Source: Actinomycetota bacterium (GTDB lineage: Bacteria > Actinomycetota > Acidimicrobiia > Acidimicrobiales > Ilumatobacteraceae). Taken from it: a stretch of 36,598 nucleotides of DNA. This document shows, in pieces, positions 30,062-36,598 of the stretch. Below the pieces are notes generated by a model that was not told where the DNA came from, made no database searches, and worked only from the letters and a program-made list of their open reading frames with translations. A program made the translations under genes and the position numbers. The stretch spans positions 1 through 36,598 of the forward strand of contig JACQZX010000161.1 in assembly GCA_016213665.1 (NCBI GenBank), written 5' to 3'. The stretch's first letter is position 1. Every line of letters begins with the position of its first letter.

Positions 30062-33000
30062 TCAGTCGAGCAGGCGACCGTGGCGGTGCCGGGTCCAACT
30101 GACCGCCTGCTCACGAACCCAGCGACGAAGCTCGACCATCGCGTCGGCGACCGGCTGAACGAGGTCGAGCTCCACCGCCAGCGAGTGGCATTCGATGAGT
30201 TGTTGCGGCGTGAGCGACCCGATCACGCGCACGCGCGCAACCGACACGGTCGCCGGGTCGGCGAGCCGGGGGGCGGCGACGCCTGCTACCCGCGCCGCCA
30301 TCTCTGCGATCGCGACCGCAGCAGGATCGGCATCGGGCGCGACGTAGATACCGATACTCGGTAGCGCTCGGTAACGCAACAGGTTGCGCTCGCACTCGAG
30401 TCCGGAAGGGTCGTGATCGACCGCGAAATACTGCTGCCAAATTCGCCGAAACTCGACCTCGCCGTCGTTGCCGCCGGACCAAGTGCCGAACGCCTCGACA
30501 TAGAACGGCCCGCCGGCTTTCGGGCCACACCCGACCGACGATTGCTTCCAGCCGCCAAAGGGTTGGCGTTGTACCACGGCACCGGTGATGTGCCTGTTGA
30601 TGTAGGCGTTGCCGACCTGCACCTTCGCCAACCAGTGCTGCACCTCGTGCTCGTCGAGCGAATGAATCCCACCGGTGAGCCCGAACGGGACCGCGTTCTG
30701 CAGCGCAATCGCGTGATCGAGGTTGCGCGCCCGCATCAATCCCAGCACCGGGCCAAAGCACTCGGTGACGTGAAACCAACTGCCCTCGCCGACACCGAGG
30801 CGAACGCCGGGCGTCCACATGCGGCCGGCATCATCGAGGCGACGGGGTTCAACCAGCCAACTTTCGCCCGCGTCCAAGGTGGTCAACGCGCGCAATAGTT
30901 TCGGGGCCGGTTCGTCGATCAACGGACCGGTCATCGTGGCCAGGTCGGCGGCTGCGCCCACGCGAACACTCAGCACTGCGTCGGCGAGTCGGCGCCGGAA
31001 GGCAACGGAGTCGTAGAGCGGCGCCTCGACAATCGCCAGGCTCGCAGCCGAGCACTTCTGCCCAGCATGACCGAAGGCCGACTTCACCAGATCTCGAATG
31101 GCGGTGTCCTCATCGGCGGCAGCTGAGATGACGAGAGCGTTCTTGCCGCTCGTCTCACCGAAAATTCGGATGGACGGCTTCCACGAGCGGAACAGCCGTG
31201 CTGTCTCGAGCGCACCGGTGAGGATCACGGCATTGACGTCGTCGTGGCTGATCAGCCGACGACCGACCTCGTTGTCGGCACACGCAATGAACTGGACAAG
31301 ATCGCGGGGCACGCCCGAGCGATGCAGTTGCTCGACGAGTTCGAACGCGACCGCCGCTGTTTCTGGAGCAGGTTTCAGGATTACTGAGTTGCCGGCAGCC
31401 AGCGCTGCAAACACGCCTCCTGCAGGGATCGCGTATGGAAAGTTCCACGGCGACGCGACCGCTACGACACCGAGCGGACGAAACGCCCGCCCCTGTGCAA
31501 CTCGGGATTCGATCGCCCTGGTGCACCAGCCGTAGTAACGCGCGAAGTCGATCGCTTCCGACACCTCCGGGTCGCCCTCATTGATCGTCTTACACGCGGT
31601 ATGGGCCATCACCGCCAGCGTTGCGCCGCGAGAGCGTTCCATCTCGTCGGCGATGCCGGCGAGAATCCGCCGACGCTCCGCGAAACTCGTCGCCGCCCAC
31701 TCGCCCGCAGCAGTACGGGCGCGGGCCACCGCTTCGTCGATATCGCCAATCGTCTCGACGACCGGGTGGACGGCAGGTTGCCAACCCGTCAGCGCGCGTT
31801 CGATCCAGTCGCGGTTCACCCGCTGTGTCCAGTCGGTGTCGGGACAGTTGGCGAAGTCGCCAGACTCGCCGACTGCGACGGGTCGCGTTCGATCCTGGGT
31901 TCTGCGGCTCGCAGTGTTCGCCGAAGCCATCGCCGCGACCGCTGTTTCGAACCGTTGTTGCTGGGCAGACCACTCCTCAGAACCGGGTCGTAAGGTGAAC
32001 AACGCACGCAGGAAGTTTTCTGGCGATGTGTTCTCATCGAGGCGGCGAGTGAGATAGGCGATGCTCGCCGCCAGATCTTGATGGCGCACAACCGGGGCGT
32101 AGAGCAGTAGTCCACCGGCGGCGGCGCGAACGTTGCGCGACTGTGCCGGCGCCATGCCCTCCAGCATCTCGAGATCGATGCGGTCGAACGCTGCCGATGC
32201 AAGTGCCCAGGCGAGGTCGAACAGGTTGTGGCTCGCAAAACCGACCCGAATGGCACCACTCCAACGCTCGTCAAGTGCCCGCGATACCAAGCGCTTGAAA
32301 CTGGCATCGACCTCGGCCTTGGTGAGGTACGGCGCTTGCGGCCAGCCGTGCAATTCCGCCTCGACCCGCTCCATCGCCAGATTGGCGCCTTTGACCACTC
32401 GAATCTTGACGCGGCCGCCGCCGGCGGCATGGCGCGCCGCGGCCCATTTGCAGAGAGCGTCGCACGCCAAGTGGGAATCGGGAAGATAGGCCTGCAACAC
32501 GACGCCGGCATCGACCCGATGGAACTCGGGTTCGGCAAGCACGGCTGTGAACGCGGCAATCGTCATCGGCAGATCGCGGTATTCCTCCATGTCGAGATTG
32601 ACGAAGGTGCGCGGATCGGCGGCATGGGCATCGCGGTAAAGCACTCGCAGCCGATCGCAGATGCGACCCACCGAGTGCTCGAACGCGAGCACATCGAGGT
32701 TCGCAACCACCGACGAGACCTTCAACGACACGTAATCAACATCGGATCGCCCTATTCGAGCGCGCACCAGCTCCATTCGCGTGTCGGCCTCGGCGTCGCT
32801 GAGGATCGCTTCGCCGAGCACGTTGATGTTGAGGCAGAAGCCCGCGCTTCGCCGATTGACGAGGTGGCGCGAGAACTCGGGATCGTCAGCCGACAACACG
32901 ACTCCGTTGCTCTCGCGCACGATACGAGAACGAACGAGAGGCATCACCAGCCCGGGAACCACCCGCGACATCAGGCCGCCGAGCCGGAGACCGACGCGGT

Positions 33001-33241
33001 CGATCAGCCGTAGCGACTTCGGTATGCCGACATCGCGCACAATCCCACGCAAGCGCCGGGCGGCGCGGCCATTCGACTGAAACCGCAAGACCTCGTCAGT
33101 CAGCGCAAAGGTCAGATCGCGCAGCACCGGGTCGTTCACAATCGAAGCCAGGCGTGCCTGCTGCCTGCGCTCGCGTGGCGACATCGACGACAACGATTCC
33201 GCCAGGAGTTGGGCAGCGGATTGCACGATGGGCGAGTGCAC
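30062..33241 (-). CDS. putA: Bifunctional proline dehydrogenase / 1-pyrroline-5-carboxylate dehydrogenase
   Basis: The 1059-residue protein oxidises proline to glutamate in two steps. The PRODH TIM barrel lies at about 130-415 (VDYVSLKVSS, RVVKGANLAMERVEAE, EMLEGMA at 359-365, RRLDENTSPENF). The aldehyde dehydrogenase half at about 480-970 has PWN (598-600), catalytic E696 in FGETSGKNA and C730 in GQKCSA. There is no N-terminal ribbon-helix-helix, so it is not the trifunctional DNA-binding form. GTG start at 33241. greA is divergent 61 bp away; leuB follows on the same strand after 24 bp. Confidence 0.95.
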   Translation of the reverse strand: MHSPIVQSAAQLLAESLSSMSPRERRQQARLASIVNDPVLRDLTFALTDEVLRFQSNGRAARRLRGIVRDVGIPKSLRLIDRVGLRLGGLMSRVVPGLVMPLVRSRIVRESNGVVLSADDPEFSRHLVNRRSAGFCLNINVLGEAILSDAEADTRMELVRARIGRSDVDYVSLKVSSVVANLDVLAFEHSVGRICDRLRVLYRDAHAADPRTFVNLDMEEYRDLPMTIAAFTAVLAEPEFHRVDAGVVLQAYLPDSHLACDALCKWAAARHAAGGGRVKIRVVKGANLAMERVEAELHGWPQAPYLTKAEVDASFKRLVSRALDERWSGAIRVGFASHNLFDLAWALASAAFDRIDLEMLEGMAPAQSRNVRAAAGGLLLYAPVVRHQDLAASIAYLTRRLDENTSPENFLRALFTLRPGSEEWSAQQQRFETAVAAMASANTASRRTQDRTRPVAVGESGDFANCPDTDWTQRVNRDWIERALTGWQPAVHPVVETIGDIDEAVARARTAAGEWAATSFAERRRILAGIADEMERSRGATLAVMAHTACKTINEGDPEVSEAIDFARYYGWCTRAIESRVAQGRAFRPLGVVAVASPWNFPYAIPAGGVFAALAAGNSVILKPAPETAAVAFELVEQLHRSGVPRDLVQFIACADNEVGRRLISHDDVNAVILTGALETARLFRSWKPSIRIFGETSGKNALVISAAADEDTAIRDLVKSAFGHAGQKCSAASLAIVEAPLYDSVAFRRRLADAVLSVRVGAAADLATMTGPLIDEPAPKLLRALTTLDAGESWLVEPRRLDDAGRMWTPGVRLGVGEGSWFHVTECFGPVLGLMRARNLDHAIALQNAVPFGLTGGIHSLDEHEVQHWLAKVQVGNAYINRHITGAVVQRQPFGGWKQSSVGCGPKAGGPFYVEAFGTWSGGNDGEVEFRRIWQQYFAVDHDPSGLECERNLLRYRALPSIGIYVAPDADPAAVAIAEMAARVAGVAAPRLADPATVSVARVRVIGSLTPQQLIECHSLAVELDLVQPVADAMVELRRWVREQAVSWTRHRHGRLLD

Positions 33242-33302
33242 GTACCGATGGTATGCGGCTCACGCCGAGCCCACCGGCTCGCGCTGTAAACTCAACAACC
33301 CT

Positions 33303-33779
33303 ATGGCCAGTACCCATCTGTCGCGGTCTGCCTTCGAGCGTCTGCAGGCCGAGTTCTACGACCTAACCACCCGCGGACGCATTGAGGTGGCGCACAAGAT
33401 CGAGAGCGCGCGCCTGCTCGGCGATCTCAGCGAGAACGGCGACTACCACGCCGCCAAGGACGAACAAGGTCACATGGAGGGCCGCATTCGCCAACTCGAG
33501 TTTCTGATCGAGACGGCGGCGATCATCGAAGCCAGCGACGATGGGGTCGTCGCCGCCGGTTCGGTAGTCACCATTACCTACGAGGGTGACTCGCTCGACA
33601 TGGCCGAGACCTACCTCATCGGGCATCTGGAGGAAAAGACCGGCGTACTCGATGTGATGAGTCCGCAGTCACCACTCGGTGGCGCCCTGATTGGCGCCGC
33701 CGAAGGCCAATGGGTGTCCTACGAGGCCCCCACCGGAGTGCTGCGCGTGATGGTGCTGAAGGTCGCTACCGCTTCGTGA
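33303..33779 (+). CDS. greA: Transcription elongation factor GreA
   Basis: GreA enters the RNA polymerase secondary channel and triggers cleavage of backtracked transcripts. The 158-residue protein has the coiled-coil N-domain with the signature ARLLGDLSENGDYHAAKDEQ, whose two acids at the tip (D and E) support cleavage, then the C-terminal FKBP-like domain (SPLGGALIGAAEGQWVSYEAP). The frame opens earlier, but the ATG at 33303 matches the family start. TAAACT at 33287 could be a -10, giving a very short leader. Its stop overlaps the next gene as GTGA. Confidence 0.94.
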   Translation: MASTHLSRSAFERLQAEFYDLTTRGRIEVAHKIESARLLGDLSENGDYHAAKDEQGHMEGRIRQLEFLIETAAIIEASDDGVVAAGSVVTITYEGDSLDMAETYLIGHLEEKTGVLDVMSPQSPLGGALIGAAEGQWVSYEAPTGVLRVMVLKVATAS

Positions 33780-34663
33780 CCGCCGCGCGCGGCAAGGCCG
33801 CACTGAACCATCCGCGGTTACCTCCCGGCGCGGCGATGGAGTTGCCCGGTCGGGGCACAACGTTCGTTCGCCGGTTGTCCGGGCCGCCCGACGCTCCGAC
33901 CGTGTTACTGCTGCATGGGTGGACCGCCAGCGCCGATCTCAACTGGTTCACGTGCTACGGCCCACTGTCTCGCCACTACCGCGTCGTCGCCCTCGATCAC
34001 CGCGGGCACGGTCGCGGAATCCGCTCCAAGGCCGCGTTCAAGCTCGAAGACTGCGCCGACGACGCGATGGCGGTGTGCGACGTGCTCGGCATCGACCGGG
34101 TCATTCCTGTCGGCTACTCGATGGGTGGGCCGGTAGCGCAACTGATCTGGCAGCGCCACCGCGACCGGGTCAAAGGTCTCGTGCTCTGTGCGACGGCGCC
34201 ACATTTTCTCACCTCGCGTGAGGAACGGATCGGGTTCATCGGTCTCGCCGGCCTGGCCGCGCTCGCCCGCCGAACACCTGCGCAAACCCGGCAGTGGCTC
34301 ACCGAGCAGTTCTACCTGCAGCGCAAGAGCGACTCGTGGGAACCGTGGGCAATCCATGAGGCGTCGTTGCACGACTGGCGCATGGTGCTGGAAGCCGGAC
34401 GCGCCATCGGGCGATTCAATTCGCGCGACTGGATCGGCGATGTCGACGTGCCCACCTCAGTACTGATCACAATGCGCGATCGAGTGATACCTGTACGTCG
34501 ACAGATCCGATTGTTCGAGGCAATCCATCGCGCCGAAGCATACCGAATCGACGGCGATCACGACGCAATCGTCGCCAACGCCGAGCGCTTCGTGCCGACG
34601 CTGCTACGTGCGATCAGTTCCGTCGTCGAACGATCTGCCGTCGAGCAGCCCATCGCCGAGTGA
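33776..34663 (+). CDS. Alpha/beta-fold hydrolase
   Basis: The 295-residue protein has the core of the alpha/beta hydrolase family: oxyanion motif LLLHGWTASADLNW, nucleophile elbow GYSMGG, Asp in TMRDRVIPVRRQ and a His in DGDHDAIV. Substrate is unknown; the C-terminal tail is Ser/Glu-rich. The GTG at 33776 overlaps the greA stop, and its own stop overlaps the next GTG at 34660, so the three genes are tightly coupled. Confidence 0.9.
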   Translation: MTAARGKAALNHPRLPPGAAMELPGRGTTFVRRLSGPPDAPTVLLLHGWTASADLNWFTCYGPLSRHYRVVALDHRGHGRGIRSKAAFKLEDCADDAMAVCDVLGIDRVIPVGYSMGGPVAQLIWQRHRDRVKGLVLCATAPHFLTSREERIGFIGLAGLAALARRTPAQTRQWLTEQFYLQRKSDSWEPWAIHEASLHDWRMVLEAGRAIGRFNSRDWIGDVDVPTSVLITMRDRVIPVRRQIRLFEAIHRAEAYRIDGDHDAIVANAERFVPTLLRAISSVVERSAVEQPIAE

Positions 34664-36132
34664 AGCCACGACGGCTCGTTCCCCTTGTGATCGGCATGGT
34701 CGCCGGTGCCGCCACCCTCGCGGGGCTGGCGATGCGTCGACGCGAAACTCAGGCGCTGCGAACCAGCCGCGCGCAACGCAACAGTGAGCTGGTCCGATTG
34801 GGTGCCAGCGTCGGCGCCCTCCACGCCGGCACCGCGGCCCGCAAGCTGTTCGCTTCCGCCGAGCGACGCACGGAACTCGATCGCGATAGAGAACTGCGCA
34901 CTGCGGAAGCAGTTGCCGAGCGGTTGGGGCGGATGAAGGGCGCCATGATGAAGCTCGGTCAGATGGCCAGCTACGTCGATGAGGCACTGCCGTCGCCGGT
35001 TCGCGCCGCACTCGCCGAGCTGCAATCGAATGCACCGCCGATGAGTGCCGAGCTGGCGGCGCTGGTAATCGAGCAAGACTTCGGTCAGCGACCCGAGCAG
35101 TTGTTCGCCGAATGGGATCCAGTTCCGATCGCTTCCGCAAGTATCGGTCAGGTACATCGAGCCGTCATCGTCGACCCCGAGACCGGCGATGAGCGGGCGG
35201 TCGCCGTCAAGGTGCAGTACCCAGGAGTCGGCGAAGCCGTTGCGGCCGATCTGCGCAATGCCGATCTCCTCGGGATGCTGTTGGCACAGGGCTTCGGCGG
35301 ACTCGATCCCGCCGAGATGGTCGGCGAGATCAAGGAACGACTTGTCGAAGAACTCGATTATCGCCAGGAGGCGCTCAATCAGCAGTTGTTCGCCGACTTC
35401 TATCGCGGTCACCCGTTCATTCACGTCCCCGACGTGATTCCGGAGTTCAGCGCCGCGCACGTGATCACCACCGATCTCGTCGTCGGCAGCACATGGCAGC
35501 AGCTGCTTCTTTGCCCGCAGCACCGGCGGGACCAGGCAGGCGAAACGCTTTTCCGATTCGTGTTCCGAAGCCTTTACGGATTGCATGCGTTCAACGGCGA
35601 TCCGCACCCCGGCAACTACCTCTTCCACGACGATGGTCGGGTCACGTTTCTCGACTTCGGATTGGTGAAGCATTTCGACGCGGACGAGATGAACACCTTC
35701 GTCAACATGGTGAAGGCTGCCGCGTACGAGCACGACCAAGCCGCGTTCCGTCGGGTGGTCGAGGAAGCCGGAATGTTGCGAGTCGGCTGCCCGTCCTCGG
35801 ATGCGGCGGTCGGCGAGTACTTCAGCCAGTTCTACGAGAGCGTGCGCGAAGACAAGCCGGTGACATGGTCGGGTGAATACGCGAGCCGGATCGTGCGTCA
35901 CACCTTCGACCGCTCCAGCCCGATCGCGCAGTACGCGACCGTACCGAAAGCGTTCGTATTCATCCAGCGCATCAATCTCGGTCTCTACGCACTGCTCGGA
36001 GAATTGCGAGCCACCGGCAACTATCGCCGGATGGCCGAGGAGTTGTGGCCGTTCGTGAACGGGCCGGCGAGCACGCCGCTCGCCGAAGCCGAACAGGAAT
36101 GGCTGCAAGCCGCGCAGCGTCGCGACCCATAG
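34660..36132 (+). CDS. ABC1/AarF/UbiB-type atypical kinase-like protein
   Basis: The 490-residue protein begins with a hydrophobic stretch (LVPLVIGMVAGAATLAGLAM) suggesting a membrane anchor. Family motifs follow: KxGQ in GAMMKLGQMAS, the Ala-rich nucleotide loop region ASASIGQVHRA, the lysine VAVKVQYPG, the catalytic-loop equivalent GDPHPGNYLF and the metal motif LDFGLVKHF. The family has an unusual kinase fold with ATPase activity and supports lipid or quinone metabolism in other organisms; its partner here is unknown. GTG at 34660 overlaps the hydrolase stop. Confidence 0.9.
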   Translation: MKPRRLVPLVIGMVAGAATLAGLAMRRRETQALRTSRAQRNSELVRLGASVGALHAGTAARKLFASAERRTELDRDRELRTAEAVAERLGRMKGAMMKLGQMASYVDEALPSPVRAALAELQSNAPPMSAELAALVIEQDFGQRPEQLFAEWDPVPIASASIGQVHRAVIVDPETGDERAVAVKVQYPGVGEAVAADLRNADLLGMLLAQGFGGLDPAEMVGEIKERLVEELDYRQEALNQQLFADFYRGHPFIHVPDVIPEFSAAHVITTDLVVGSTWQQLLLCPQHRRDQAGETLFRFVFRSLYGLHAFNGDPHPGNYLFHDDGRVTFLDFGLVKHFDADEMNTFVNMVKAAAYEHDQAAFRRVVEEAGMLRVGCPSSDAAVGEYFSQFYESVREDKPVTWSGEYASRIVRHTFDRSSPIAQYATVPKAFVFIQRINLGLYALLGELRATGNYRRMAEELWPFVNGPASTPLAEAEQEWLQAAQRRDP

Positions 36133-36151
36133 GGCGGGTAGCGTCGAACAG

Positions 36152-36598
36152 GTGCGTCGCCAATCTCGAATCGCCCCCCTTCTCGCTTTCGCCCTGGCGG
36201 CAGCTTCCGGCTGCAGCGATCAAGCCACGCAAGCGGCAACCACGACCACGAGGGTTGCCGGAGCACTCCCCACGCCGTCGCTGCCGAAGCCGGCCGTCTC
36301 GATCCCCGGAGCGCTGCCCACGCAACTGGTGGTCAGCGACCTGATCGCGGGCTCCGGCCACGCTGCCGACGCCGGTGACACCGTCATCGGTCACTACGTG
36401 GGCGTGCTCAGTGCCGACGGTCGCGAGTTCGACAACAGCTACGACAGCGGAACTCCGCTGGAGGTCACGATCGGCGCCGGTCAGGTGATTCCCGGCTTCG
36501 AGCAGGGTCTCATCGGCGCGCAGCAGGGCATGCGCCGACAGCTCGATATTCCCGCCGCGCTCGCTTACGGCGATCGACCCCCCAGTGGCGGCATCATC
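36152..36598 (+). CDS. FKBP-type peptidyl-prolyl isomerase, predicted lipoprotein (3' truncated)
   Basis: GTG at 36152 opens a frame running to the window end. It begins with a basic, then hydrophobic signal peptide (MRRQSRIAPLLAFALAAASG) followed by Cys, a lipobox-like site (ASGC). A Thr/Ala/Pro-rich linker of about 40 residues comes next. The FKBP core then starts with GDTVIGHYVGVLSADGREFD, GTPLEVTIGAGQVIPGFEQG and LIGAQQGMRRQLDIP, and ends at ALAYGDRPPSGGII in the usual active-site region. It is probably an extracytoplasmic folding catalyst. The start lies 19 bp after the ABC1 gene stop. Confidence 0.85.
   Translation, partial: MRRQSRIAPLLAFALAAASGCSDQATQAATTTTRVAGALPTPSLPKPAVSIPGALPTQLVVSDLIAGSGHAADAGDTVIGHYVGVLSADGREFDNSYDSGTPLEVTIGAGQVIPGFEQGLIGAQQGMRRQLDIPAALAYGDRPPSGGII

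Noticed and set aside
34558-36108. 516-codon open frame antisense to the hydrolase and ABC1 genes
   Set aside because: Long antisense frames are common in high-GC DNA; the plus-strand frames have clear family motifs and this one has none.
1-36598. CRISPR array or insertion sequence
   Set aside because: No spaced direct repeats of CRISPR type and no transposase frame were seen; the tandem arrays are spacer-free.

Overview
This is a high-GC bacterial window with dense gene packing, frequent GTG starts and ATGA/GTGA stop-start overlaps. It also has a Gram-positive-type LexA box (CGAAC-N4-GTNCG) upstream of dinB and a leader peptide that looks leaderless. Together these suggest an actinobacterial (Actinomycetota) chromosome. 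An Acidimicrobiia-like host is a guess from overall gene style, not something I can prove here. Most of the window is core metabolism, with one small accessory insertion.

Layout. 1-568: 3' end of a membrane protein. 578-3297: divergent MFS exporter and amidase. 3308-6083: a minus-strand pair, a membrane GGDEF-EAL c-di-GMP enzyme followed by a PPK2-type polyphosphate kinase. 6141-7414: dinB with a LexA-like operator. 7439-9997: a membrane-anchored subtilisin-family protease with an N-terminal GYF_2 domain. 10101-13805: a small genomic island inserted in tRNA-Glu. It carries a GHKL ATPase fused to a PD-(D/E)XK nuclease-like domain and a C5 cytosine methyltransferase, bounded by a perfect 45-bp direct repeat of the tRNA 3' half, with no integrase. 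13762-19550: tRNA-Glu(CUC), tRNA-Gln(CUG), a YdcF/DUF218 protein, gltX and a short-form NAD-glutamate dehydrogenase, all on the minus strand, with a 17-bp tandem array between gdh and gltX. 19654-21461: a plus-strand run of a DUF2237 protein, a crotonase and a hemolysin III-like protein. 21484-24102: a minus-strand run of an EamA transporter, an acyl-CoA dehydrogenase and an unknown protein.

24139-25924: citramalate synthase (cimA) with an apparent transcription attenuator. A 17-codon leader peptide ending in three Ile codons is placed exactly at the predicted transcription start, followed by a 13-bp hairpin and a terminator. 25925-26581: noncoding or weakly coding DNA with a small ORF, three spaced CCGGGCAACCGG copies and two strong hairpins upstream of a ureohydrolase. 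26582-28125: ureohydrolase (agmatinase family) and a PPOX-fold flavin/F420 protein. 28114-33241: ilvE, leuB and putA on the minus strand. 33303-36598: greA, an alpha/beta hydrolase, an ABC1/UbiB-type kinase-like protein and the start of an FKBP lipoprotein.

Functional threads. cimA, leuB and ilvE belong to branched-chain amino-acid synthesis, with isoleucine made from citramalate; the cimA leader fits control by isoleucine supply. gdh, putA and gltX centre on glutamate. The two most notable finds are the tRNA-Glu island, a compact candidate ATPase-nuclease/methyltransferase defence system, and the cimA attenuator.
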